Positions 1 through 5,409 are shown, counted from the stretch's first letter. The stretch: DNA of 6,779 nt from Chthonomonas sp. UBA6659 (GCA_002455425.1 DKKT01000072.1:1-6779), one strand, 5' to 3'. The notes: generated by a model not told the origin, from the sequence alone. Numbers and translations: made by a program.

Positions 1-20
1 CGGCCCAGAGGCCAAGCCCT

Positions 21-71
21 GGGTCAGATTCTGCCGAGTCCGCCGGAGGCGGACTCGGCGGAATCGGACCC
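21..71. repeat. Long inverted repeat / hairpin downstream of the minus-strand operon
   Basis: Arms at 27-44 and 48-65 are 18 nt long, separate by only 3 nt, and match except for one T:G wobble. After a single mismatch (26/66), five more pairs follow (21-25 with 67-71). It lies about 45 nt past the stop of the ArgC-like gene, so it could end or protect that transcript. No T-run follows it on either strand, so it is not a canonical intrinsic terminator. The size and perfection also fit a dispersed palindromic element. The rest of 1-110 shows no gene; a smaller bulged hairpin (4-23) competes with its outer pairs. Confidence 0.75.
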
Positions 72-110
72 CTTGCCCCGGCGCGGCCTGGCCGTCATGG
101 AGCGGCAGCA

Positions 111-839
111 TCAACGTGCTAGAGGCGCAGGCCCGATGCCGACCGATTCTTCGATGCCGGCCATCACGTTCATCGCGTGGACGACTTGGGCTGCGCCACA
201 CTTGCCGTGCCGCCACGCATAGACCACGACCGCGAGCAAGCTGTGCTCGACGCCCTCGCTGAAACGGAGGCGAAAGCGGGCTTCTGGGCTTCCGATCAGA
301 CTGTCGGGAGCAAAGTCGCTTTCGTCGCGATGGACGAAAAAGGAACGTCCGAACGCCTCGTCGTAGAGATCGTCAAGGTCGCCGATTCGGTCCGGAGTCA
401 CGATTTTCGCCATGCCGGCGGCGGCGACGATCTCCGTCTCCTGGGGTTCGGTCGCGAGGGTGACGCTCCCGGCGTGGCCGACGGTCGCGAGCCATTCGGC
501 GACGTCGTCCTCGTCGGCGTCGACGTTGATCTGAAACGTGGGGTCTTCGACCGTCATTCCCGACCGGAGAATGGGACCAAGGGCGATCAGGGCCATCGTG
601 CCGGCGACACTCGGGACCGAGACGACATCAGCGCAGACCATCGGGTTGTTGTCCATGAGTTCGACGAGGCCGCACACCTCGACGCGGTGGTCCCCGGCTC
701 GCACTTCACGCTCCCAAGAGCCTTGCCGAAAGGCGAGCACTCTGTCGCTCCTCGGTTCGGGCGCAAGGAGAACGTCCGGATGACTTTCGAGAAGGGCACG
801 GAGATGCGGATCCCGCCCCGCGGAAACGGAGAGACTCAC
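111..839 (-). CDS. ArgC-like (N-acetyl-gamma-glutamyl-phosphate reductase family) protein lacking catalytic residues
   Basis: This 242-residue protein follows the ArgC fold pattern from end to end. Residues 11-26 resemble the helix after the family's first strand (LRALLESHPDVLL). Residues 55-61 (VCGLVEL) match the family's VYGLPEL, 73-81 (VSVPSVAGT) the active-site NPGCYPT block, and 86-91 ALGPIL. DLYDEAFGRSFFV (157-169) matches the ELYxxFY region, and 212-228 (GKCGAAQVVHAMNVMAG) the KGAAGQAVQNMNLM helix, followed by EESVGI. ArgC normally reduces N-acetyl-glutamyl phosphate in arginine synthesis. Here the nucleophilic Cys is replaced (PSV for PGC), the GxTGxxG dinucleotide motif is missing, the segment between is about 70 residues shorter than usual (family about 345 aa), and the HRHTPEI block is not recognisable. 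I infer a non-catalytic paralogue. The GTG start at 839 lies 12 nt after the upstream stop and has a poorly spaced GGAG. Last gene of the rpsF operon. Confidence 0.7.
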   Translation of the reverse strand: MSLSVSAGRDPHLRALLESHPDVLLAPEPRSDRVLAFRQGSWEREVRAGDHRVEVCGLVELMDNNPMVCADVVSVPSVAGTMALIALGPILRSGMTVEDPTFQINVDADEDDVAEWLATVGHAGSVTLATEPQETEIVAAAGMAKIVTPDRIGDLDDLYDEAFGRSFFVHRDESDFAPDSLIGSPEARFRLRFSEGVEHSLLAVVVYAWRHGKCGAAQVVHAMNVMAGIEESVGIGPAPLAR

Positions 840-851
840 GCTCCGATTATG

Positions 852-1280
852 TCAGCGTCCCAGCAGGCGCAGGACCTTTTCAGGGAGCGACTCAGGTCGG
901 ACGCTGTATAGCGTCAACGCCGGTTCGCGCCGACTGACGATGACTGCATCCACCGCGGCACCGCGCTTGCGGATGAACCAAATCGCGGTGCGCTGGATCG
1001 TGTCGTCCTCGTACCACCCACCGCTCGCGAGCTCGTCGCGAACCGAAGATAGCAACTCGCTCGACGTGCCGGGGAGCCGATAGATGGCGAGCTCCGTGGT
1101 TCCGGCGCCGTGAAAGCCGAGATGTGGGAGATCGATGCGGGACATCTCGCTCCGGCTCTTCGAGAGCGGCGCGGTCTCGTCGAGGAATGCGAATCGATGG
1201 GGTGTACTTTCGACGACGGTCCAACCCACCATCGCGAGTAGAGCGAGCGCGGCCACGACCCAGACGAGCGCGCGCTTCAC
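852..1280 (-). CDS. Small membrane-anchored protein of unknown function
   Basis: I do not recognise the family. The 142-residue product has a positive N-terminus (VKRA), a single hydrophobic segment at about residues 4-23, and a soluble domain of about 115 residues predicted to lie outside the membrane. That domain alternates hydrophobic strands with a helix around 73-86 (SSELLSSVRDELASGGW), which suggests a small alpha/beta fold. It ends with a basic helix (SLPEKVLRLLGR). The GTG start at 1280 was chosen because it begins 1 nt after the stop of the isomerase gene, follows an AGGTG ribosome-binding site by 7 nt, and places the signal anchor at the N-terminus. The open frame continues further upstream, but there it only overlaps the isomerase out of frame. 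The tight junction indicates translational coupling with the isomerase; function cannot be inferred from that alone. Confidence 0.8.
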   Translation of the reverse strand: MKRALVWVVAALALLAMVGWTVVESTPHRFAFLDETAPLSKSRSEMSRIDLPHLGFHGAGTTELAIYRLPGTSSELLSSVRDELASGGWYEDDTIQRTAIWFIRKRGAAVDAVIVSRREPALTLYSVRPESLPEKVLRLLGR

Positions 1281-1281
1281 G

Positions 1282-2337
1282 CTAGGGCACCTGCGCCAGT
1301 TCGGCCTTGAGGACGTTGATCCAGTCGATGTTTTCGGGGTCGACGTCGTTGAGGGCAGCGAGGTAGAGGGACACGAAGTCGCCGAGCAGGACAAGGCTGA
1401 GCATCCGCTCGAGCAGGGTCGCGCCACGGGCGACGGCGTCGAAGCGTTGGCAGGTCGCGCCGAGGAGATCGAAGACGACTCGGGCCCGCGCCTCCATCTT
1501 GGCGCTCTCGGTGCCGTCGCGGAGAACGATGCCGACCCACCGACCGACGCCTTGCTCGCTCGTCCGCACCCAGCCCAGGATTTCGTTATGGCAGAGCTCG
1601 GGGAACGCGTTCGCAAACGTCATGTTCTTGGCGTTCTCGTTGATCTGGCCTTTCCAGCGGTTCGCCACGAGCGCCTGCCAGGGTCCGAGGCCGTACAAGA
1701 CCGACACCGCACCGTGGAGAGCGACGGCGAGGCGCTTCGCCTCATTCTCTTCGACGGGGACCTCGATTTGCCACGCTTCGACGGAGGCCCGCAGCACACG
1801 GTCGAGTGAGGCGTAGTCCTGAGCTGGGAGGAGACCCATCTGCTCGCACGCGACGATCACGGGCATGAGGTTGTAGCCGAGCGCGGTGCGAGGCGGCTGA
1901 CCGCCGGGAATCGTGCAGAGGGGAACCCCGTCTTGCCGGGCTAGATCGGCGAGTTGGCCGCCGCTGGTGACGACGAGCCGTTGGCAGCCAGAACGCTGCG
2001 CGTCGGCGTAAGCAGAGAGGGTCTCTTCCGTGTTCCCGCTGTAGCTGACGGCAAAGACCAACGTTTCCCGGTTTGCGTAAGCAGGGAGATGGTAGTCGCG
2101 GTTGACCACGAACGGGATCGAACCCTCTGCCTCGAAAAGCGCGCGAACGAAGTCGCCACCCGCGGCGGAGCCGCCGAGTCCGGTGAGCATGGCGAACCGG
2201 GGTTGGACCGGCGTGAGGTCGAGGGCCTGTCCGAGATCGATCGCCCGAAGACACTGGTCAGGGAACTCGCACGTCAGTCGGTACATCCCTTTCGGGTCGT
2301 TCCGAAGGACGAACTCCGGGCGATCGAGATCGTGCAT
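1282..2337 (-). CDS. Bifunctional phosphoglucose/phosphomannose isomerase (SIS-domain)
   Basis: The protein (351 aa, normal family length) interconverts glucose-6-phosphate or mannose-6-phosphate with fructose-6-phosphate in the cytoplasm. The first SIS domain carries GLGGSAAGGDFVR (53-65) and the sugar-phosphate loop SYSGNTEETL (98-107). GGQPPR (145-150) precedes the second half. RWKGQINENAK (227-237) and FPELCHNEI (245-253) hold Glu234 and His250. Their 16-residue spacing matches the catalytic Glu/His pair known in archaeal PGI/PMI enzymes. The C-terminal domain ends with YLA (325-327) and VDPENIDWINVLK, typical of the bacterial PGI C-terminal family. The ATG at 2337 overlaps the ssb stop as TAATG, and the stop lies 1 nt before the next gene, so it sits inside a coupled operon. 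It probably serves as the glycolytic isomerase or supplies mannose for glycan synthesis; the sequence cannot say which dominates. Confidence 0.93.
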   Translation of the reverse strand: MHDLDRPEFVLRNDPKGMYRLTCEFPDQCLRAIDLGQALDLTPVQPRFAMLTGLGGSAAGGDFVRALFEAEGSIPFVVNRDYHLPAYANRETLVFAVSYSGNTEETLSAYADAQRSGCQRLVVTSGGQLADLARQDGVPLCTIPGGQPPRTALGYNLMPVIVACEQMGLLPAQDYASLDRVLRASVEAWQIEVPVEENEAKRLAVALHGAVSVLYGLGPWQALVANRWKGQINENAKNMTFANAFPELCHNEILGWVRTSEQGVGRWVGIVLRDGTESAKMEARARVVFDLLGATCQRFDAVARGATLLERMLSLVLLGDFVSLYLAALNDVDPENIDWINVLKAELAQVP

Positions 2338-2750
2338 TACTCGTCCGCGAACGGGTCGTACTCGTCCTCGGCCGGGGCCTTGCCGACCGAAACCGCGGCG
2401 TGACTCGGACCTGCACCGTCACCGTCGCGCGGCCGATCCATGAGCTGGACGTTATCGGCGACGATTTCGACCACTTCCCGGTTCGTCCCGTCGCTCGCGG
2501 TGTACTTCCGTTGATCAAGGCGGCCATCGACCGCCACGAGCCGACCCTTGGTGCAGTAGTTCGAGACGTATTCAGCCGTCTGCGACCAGGCCGACACGTT
2601 GAAGAAGTACGCGTCAGGCGAGCCGTCCGTGGGCTTGATTCGTTTGGCGACGGCGATCGAGAAGCTGCAGACCTGCTTGCCGGTCGCGGTCGTCCGCAGT
2701 TCGGGGTCGCGGGTCAAACGTCCGGTCAGGACGACACGATTGATGGACAT
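2337..2750 (-). CDS. ssb: Single-stranded DNA-binding protein
   Basis: A 137-residue SSB that coats single-stranded DNA in replication, repair and recombination. The N-terminal OB fold is intact: MSINRVVLTGRLTRDPELR (1-19), the FSIAVAKR strand (30-37), YFFNVSAWSQTAEYVSNYCTKGRLVAVDGRL (48-78), and VEIVADNVQLMD (94-105). A short linker of about 20 residues leads to an acidic tail ending EYDPFADE. The usual protein-docking tip ends exactly at Pro-Phe, but here three residues follow the PF. The linker is short compared with proteobacterial SSBs. The ATG lies 1 nt after the rpsF stop and 7 nt after a GGGAG inside the rpsF 3' end, a standard coupled arrangement. The rpsF-ssb order is widely conserved, but the next gene here is an isomerase instead of rpsR. 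Confidence 0.97.
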   Translation of the reverse strand: MSINRVVLTGRLTRDPELRTTATGKQVCSFSIAVAKRIKPTDGSPDAYFFNVSAWSQTAEYVSNYCTKGRLVAVDGRLDQRKYTASDGTNREVVEIVADNVQLMDRPRDGDGAGPSHAAVSVGKAPAEDEYDPFADE

Positions 2751-2751
2751 C

Positions 2752-3045
2752 TCAGTTCTCCCGGAGATAGATGCGATGACGGAGGACGTCGTCGCTGATG
2801 CGCATTTGGCGGCTAAGTTCGAGCGGGACTGTCGCCGGTGCCTCGAAGTGCATGAGGATGTAGTTGCCCTCTTTGTATCCGCCGATCTCGTAGGCCAGCT
2901 TGCGCTTGTCCCACTTGGCAGCCTTCTCGACTGCCCCGCCCTGGGCTTCGACGACGCCCTTGAATCGGTCGGCGATGGCTTGAACCTCGCCGTCGTTCAG
3001 GGCAGGGCGGACGATGTAAAACGCTTCGTACTTTCTCGTGTTCAT
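2752..3045 (-). CDS. rpsF: 30S ribosomal protein S6
   Basis: S6 (97 aa) binds 16S rRNA with S18 on the platform of the small subunit. Recognisable blocks are MNTRKYEAFYIVRPAL (1-16), the helix around VQAIADRFKGVVEAQGG (21-37), the diagnostic WDKRKLAYEIGGYKEGNYILMHFEA (45-69), and the terminal strand VLRHRIYLREN (87-97). It has no C-terminal acidic extension. The ATG at 3045 is supported by AGGGAG at 3060-3055, 9 nt upstream, and by alignment of the N-terminal strand. It is the first gene of the minus-strand operon and is read from the divergent promoter region shared with proline dehydrogenase. S18 is not encoded next to it, so balanced S6/S18 synthesis would need to rely on a distant rpsR. 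Confidence 0.97.
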   Translation of the reverse strand: MNTRKYEAFYIVRPALNDGEVQAIADRFKGVVEAQGGAVEKAAKWDKRKLAYEIGGYKEGNYILMHFEAPATVPLELSRQMRISDDVLRHRIYLREN

Positions 3046-3072
3046 GGTTGCATGCTCCCTCTGGACTCGATG

Positions 3073-3099
3073 GGTTCACGGGGAACCAGAGAGCCGTTC
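3073..3099 (-). promoter_or_regulatory. Small hairpin(s) in the rpsF leader
   Basis: In the minus-strand transcript GGUUC (3087-3083) can pair with GAACC (3077-3073) around a CCCGU loop, 27 nt upstream of the rpsF start codon. A GAAC at 3099-3096 can pair with the same GGUUC, so two folds exclude each other. Some bacteria carry an S6:S18-binding leader with an unpaired CCG; the CCG here lies in a loop, so the match is only suggestive. Confidence 0.25.
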
Positions 3100-3110
3100 G
3101 GCAAGCCACA

Positions 3111-3139
3111 AGAATACCCGGTTCCAGGGGGCCTCCGAA
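3111..3139 (-). promoter_or_regulatory. Candidate promoter of the rpsF operon
   Basis: On the minus strand TTCGGA (3139-3134) and TATTCT (3116-3111) are 17 nt apart. They match 3/6 and 4/6 of the housekeeping -35 and -10 consensus. Initiation near 3104 would give a leader of about 60 nt before the rpsF ATG. This is the best-placed pair in the divergent gap; it rests on weak consensus matching. Confidence 0.4.
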
Positions 3140-3144
3140 CTGGG
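3117..3144. promoter_or_regulatory. Imperfect dyad in the divergent promoter region (candidate operator)
   Basis: CCCGGTTC (3117-3124) and GAACTGGG (3137-3144) are inverted copies matching at 7 of 8 positions, with a GGGGCC-centred spacer of 12 nt. The dyad covers the candidate -35 of the rpsF operon and lies just upstream of the -10-like TACCTT of proline dehydrogenase, where a dimeric regulator could affect both directions. No regulator is encoded nearby. Confidence 0.35.
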
Positions 3145-3150
3145 TACCTT
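3145..3150 (+). promoter_or_regulatory. Candidate -10 element for proline dehydrogenase
   Basis: TACCTT fits the loose TANNNT -10 pattern (3/6 of TATAAT), with only a poor -35 (TTCCAG, 3122-3127) 17 nt upstream. Initiation would fall near 3157-3159, at the in-frame GTG at 3159, so a leaderless message is conceivable. Neither possible start of the gene has a Shine-Dalgarno sequence. Confidence 0.25.
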
Positions 3151-3185
3151 AGACAACCGTGGGCGACGAAGCCCACCCTGCCACG

Positions 3186-4106
3186 ATGCTGGGCCGCTCC
3201 CTCATTCTGAAAACTGCCGCCTGGAAGCCGGTCGAGCGACTGGTGCGCCGCTCATTTCTCTTCCGACCCTTGGTCCGCCGCTTCATCGCCGGCGACACCC
3301 TCGAAGAGGCGATGACTCATGCCGAGAAGCTCGCCGAAAGGGGCCTCGCGACGTCGCTCGACTACCTTGGCGAGAACACGCTGAACGAGACTGAAGCGCT
3401 CGCGGCGAAGGCGACCTACATTGCCATGCTGGAGCGGATCGCCCGGAGCCCTCACCGCGACCGCATCAACATCTCGATCAAACTCACCCAGTGTGGGCTC
3501 GACCAGGGGGAGTCGTTCGCGGAACGGAATTTCCGCGAAGTGTTGACGGTCGCCGCTAAGACCGACACCTTCGTCCGGGTCGACATGGAGTCGTCGGACT
3601 ACACTGAGCGGACGATCGCGATGATCGAGCGGGTGTTTCCCGACCACCCGAACACAGGCACCGTCCTTCAGTCCTACCTCTATCGGACCCCCGACGACGC
3701 CGAGCGACTCATTCGCCTTGGCTGCCGGGTGCGGATCGTGAAAGGTGCCTACCTGGAACCGGAGACGGTGGCCTTCAAAGAGAAGTCGAGGGTCGACGAG
3801 GCGTACATCGAGATTGCGAAACAGCTCATGAGCCGCGGCCGTTACCCGGCGATCGCGACCCACGACGCCAAGATCATCGATGCGCTGAAGGCCTATGCCA
3901 AGGCCGAGGGCATCGATCGCTCCCGTTTCGAGTTCCAGATGCTCTACGGGATTCGGCGAGACTTGCAGGACGGGCTTCGCGACGAGGGCTACCCGGTGCG
4001 GGTGTATGTGCCGTTCGGAGACATGTGGTACCCCTACTTCACACGACGGCTGGCCGAGAGACCGGCCAATGCGTTTTTCATCCTCAAGTCCCTGTTCAAG
4101 GGCTGA
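3186..4106 (+). CDS. Proline dehydrogenase (monofunctional, FAD-dependent)
   Basis: The enzyme oxidises L-proline to delta-1-pyrroline-5-carboxylate, passing electrons through FAD to the respiratory quinone pool; it is the first step of proline catabolism. From the ATG at 3186 it has 306 residues, the length of monofunctional Deinococcus/Thermus-type enzymes, with no aldehyde dehydrogenase domain fused. The PRODH barrel is complete: SIKLTQ (97-102), VRVDMESSDYT (130-140, with the conserved Asp and Glu), QSYLYRT (162-168), RIVKGAYLEP (183-192), ATHD (224-227), EFQMLYGIR (249-257) and the proline-carboxylate-binding RRLAERPAN (287-295). An in-frame GTG at 3159 would add nine residues (MGDEAHPAT); I prefer the ATG because family members begin about there, but neither has a ribosome-binding site. 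The P5C dehydrogenase partner is not in the window. The stop lies 5 nt from that of the convergent secreted protein. Confidence 0.95.
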   Translation: MLGRSLILKTAAWKPVERLVRRSFLFRPLVRRFIAGDTLEEAMTHAEKLAERGLATSLDYLGENTLNETEALAAKATYIAMLERIARSPHRDRINISIKLTQCGLDQGESFAERNFREVLTVAAKTDTFVRVDMESSDYTERTIAMIERVFPDHPNTGTVLQSYLYRTPDDAERLIRLGCRVRIVKGAYLEPETVAFKEKSRVDEAYIEIAKQLMSRGRYPAIATHDAKIIDALKAYAKAEGIDRSRFEFQMLYGIRRDLQDGLRDEGYPVRVYVPFGDMWYPYFTRRLAERPANAFFILKSLFKG

Positions 4107-4111
4107 ACGGG

Positions 4112-4546
4112 CTACTTCCTCGGGCGAACGAACTTGATCTTGGCGGTCGAGTTACGATAGGGGACCGTCAGACCCATCGACGAGCCATCTCGGGCGACAT
4201 CGACCGTCAGCGATTGGGGGCGCTTGATCTTGACGCCGTTCTCGCGAACCGGGGTAAGCGTGATTTTGAGTCCGGTTTGCTTCCACGTCCCCTCGTTCTT
4301 CGTCGGTTTCGCTTTGCGATACTCTCCTGAAATCAGGTTCACGTAGGTGCCGTCCTTCTTAAGGTTGAGGGTGTAGGTCATCTTCATGATCGCGGCAAGC
4401 TTGTTGCGGTCCCGTTCGTTCGTCACGGGAATCACTTGCTTGCCCAACTCGACCGTGCCGTTCCAGATGCCGAGAACATCGGTCGCCCAACTTGGGAGGG
4501 CAACAAGAAGCCATGCCAAAACCGTGATCGCGCGCGTCATCATCAT
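4112..4546 (-). CDS. Small secreted beta-rich protein of unknown function
   Basis: The family is not recognised. From the first of three consecutive ATG codons (4546, 4543, 4540) the product is 144 residues, beginning with a classic Sec signal peptide: MMMTRA, a hydrophobic stretch to about residue 18, and an SWA cleavage site at 19-21. The mature part starts TDVLGIWNGTVELG and alternates strands: MTYTLNLKKDGTYVNL (56-71), GTWKQTGLKITLTP (86-99), LTVDVARDGSSMGLTVP (113-129), AKIKFVRPRK (135-144). The G-x-W ... DGTY ... GxW pattern recalls small lipocalin-like beta barrels, but that is only a shape resemblance. It is lysine-rich compared with its Arg-rich neighbours. The open frame runs 47 codons further upstream; I reject this as the signal peptide would be internal. 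A GGAG lies 12 nt before the first ATG. Convergent with proline dehydrogenase, with no space for a terminator. Confidence 0.85.
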   Translation of the reverse strand: MMMTRAITVLAWLLVALPSWATDVLGIWNGTVELGKQVIPVTNERDRNKLAAIMKMTYTLNLKKDGTYVNLISGEYRKAKPTKNEGTWKQTGLKITLTPVRENGVKIKRPQSLTVDVARDGSSMGLTVPYRNSTAKIKFVRPRK

Positions 4547-4666
4547 CAAGATACTTGGCTCCGAGACCTTTCGTGGAGAATTTTTGCGGAGGACCCTGAA
4601 GAAACCAGGTGAATCGACCGTTATCCTAATTGGGCGGAAACGCCTCGACAGAAAAGGGCAATCTTG

Positions 4667-4697
4667 GGGGTGACCCCTTGAGCGCAAAGCCTAGGAT
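4667..4697 (+). promoter_or_regulatory. Candidate promoter of the flgM pair with a dyad over the -35
   Basis: GTGACC (4670-4675; 4/6 of TTGACA) and TAGGAT (4692-4697; 4/6 of TATAAT) are 16 nt apart, giving a start near 4703 and a leader of about 48 nt. The -35 sits inside the 11-nt palindrome GGGGTGACCCC (4667-4677), which could be an operator. No sigma-28-type element (TAAA...GCCGATAA) is visible. Confidence 0.4.
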
Positions 4698-4743
4698 CTC
4701 GCTCAGCGAGACAGCCGGGTTGCCTGTCTGAGACTGCAGCGAG
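4697..4743 (+). promoter_or_regulatory. Dyad-rich flgM leader
   Basis: A perfect TCTCGCT-C-AGCGAGA palindrome (4697-4711) is followed by AGACAG (4709-4714) pairing with CTGTCT (4724-4729), GTCT-G-AGAC (4726-4734) and CTGCAG (4734-4739). CAGCGAG recurs directly at 4704-4710 and 4737-4743. The first two stems share 4709-4711, so they cannot both form fully. The region may be an operator cluster or a folded leader; no known riboswitch consensus is recognised. No good ribosome-binding site precedes the ATG at 4752. Confidence 0.4.
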
Positions 4744-4751
4744 TACGAACC

Positions 4752-5012
4752 ATGCGCATTTCAGACATAGAACTCAAGAAAGTGCTCCAGGTCGGCGTTC
4801 TGGCGCCGGCCGAAGAACTTGGCATCGCCTCTCCGAAGCCGACCGACTGGCGACTGATCGCCCGCTTGGTGGGCGAGGTTATCGCGATGCCCGATCGCGA
4901 CGATGTCGTCGCCGACCTCAAGGCGCGAATCGAAGCCGGGACCTACAACCCGACCGGTGAGGAGATCGCCGACGCGATGATCCGGCGTGCCGTTGCCGAT
5001 CGGATGCACTGA
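4752..5012 (+). CDS. flgM: FlgM-family anti-sigma-28 factor
   Basis: This 86-residue protein carries the FlgM C-terminal signature at about 48-80: PDRDDVVADLKARIEAGTYNP, then GEEIADAMIRRAVADR, matching the family's 'v..lK..I..GtY.vd...iA..ll' pattern. The N-terminus MRISDIELKKVLQ is also seen in FlgM relatives. FlgM binds sigma-28 (FliA) in the cytoplasm and blocks late flagellar gene expression until it is exported through the finished hook-basal body. The stretch between (about 14-47) is not the typical low-complexity linker; it contains WRLIARLVGEVIAMPDR, a predicted helix that may contact the sigma factor. The protein is one of the shorter family members. No other flagellar gene is in the window, and no sigma-28 promoter was seen upstream. 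Its stop is 2 nt before the receiver-like gene, indicating coupling. The family assignment rests on the C-terminal motif. Confidence 0.85.
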   Translation: MRISDIELKKVLQVGVLAPAEELGIASPKPTDWRLIARLVGEVIAMPDRDDVVADLKARIEAGTYNPTGEEIADAMIRRAVADRMH

Positions 5013-5014
5013 CC

Positions 5015-5341
5015 GTGACGATCCTGGTTTTCGAACGCAACCTCCTCTGGAGCGCACGTCTTGAAAGGACCCTGCGTGCGCTCGGCCACACCCCCGTCGT
5101 GCTCGACCGCCTCCCGGCGACGTTGCCGGCGGGGGAGGCCGCCATCGTCAACCTCAGCATTCCGGGAATCGATCTCGAAGCCCTGATCCCCCTCTTGAAG
5201 GCGCAAGGCACCCATGTCATCGGGCATGCCGGACACAAGGAGGGCGACAAGCTCGGCGGAGGGGTGGACCTCGGATGCGATCAGGTCCTGAGCAACAGCG
5301 CGCTCACCTTCAAGCTCGAAGAGGCGCTCGCCCTGGCATAA
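5015..5341 (+). CDS. Receiver-like protein with degenerate phosphoacceptor site
   Basis: The 108-residue protein has the length and strand-helix rhythm of a stand-alone response-regulator receiver: strand 1 TILVFERN (2-9), helix 1 LLWSARLERTLRALG (10-24), strand 2 TPVVL (26-30), strand 3 AAIVNLSIPG (42-51), strand 4 THVIGHAGH (66-74), then GCDQVLSNSALTFKLEEAL (87-105). In a working receiver an Asp ends strand 3; here the position is Asn46, and the Lys after strand 5 is replaced by Asn/Ser (SNSA). Phosphorylation is therefore unlikely. Small proteins of this pattern (xVFxRxLxxSxxL ... GHxxH ... GCDxVxxxS) are known as uncharacterised CheY-like proteins; I recognise the pattern, not a function. 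The GTG start at 5015, 2 nt after the flgM stop, is the only one that preserves strand 1. Pairing with flgM suggests a role in motility or surface signalling. Confidence 0.75.
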   Translation: MTILVFERNLLWSARLERTLRALGHTPVVLDRLPATLPAGEAAIVNLSIPGIDLEALIPLLKAQGTHVIGHAGHKEGDKLGGGVDLGCDQVLSNSALTFKLEEALALA

Positions 5342-5342
5342 A

Positions 5343-5365
5343 TACGGGATATCCCCCGTACTTTT
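5343..5365 (+). terminator. Hairpin after the flgM pair (weak terminator)
   Basis: TACGGG (5343-5348) and CCCGTA (5355-5360) pair around a 6-nt loop, followed by CTTTTC. It begins 1 nt after the stop of the receiver-like gene. The stem is short and the T run is only four, so read-through to the strong terminator at 5469-5492 is likely. GGGATATCCC (5346-5355) offers an alternative pairing. Confidence 0.5.
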
Positions 5366-5409
5366 CTGAATCTTTACGATTTTGGAGAACATGCGCGGGC
5401 AAGGCAAGG

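Noticed and set aside
177..911. 244-codon plus-strand open frame
   Set aside because: It is antisense to the ArgC-like gene and runs into the membrane-protein gene; its composition (Asp/Arg/Gly/Val-rich, no motif) is that of a high-GC shadow frame, with no ribosome-binding site.
1135..1809. 224-codon plus-strand open frame
   Set aside because: Antisense to the well-supported isomerase and no recognisable motif.
3041..3052. Three-codon upstream frame (ATG CAA CCA TGA) overlapping the rpsF start
   Set aside because: Its ATG is only 1 nt from the AGGGAG, too close for initiation, while the rpsF ATG is ideally spaced at 9 nt.
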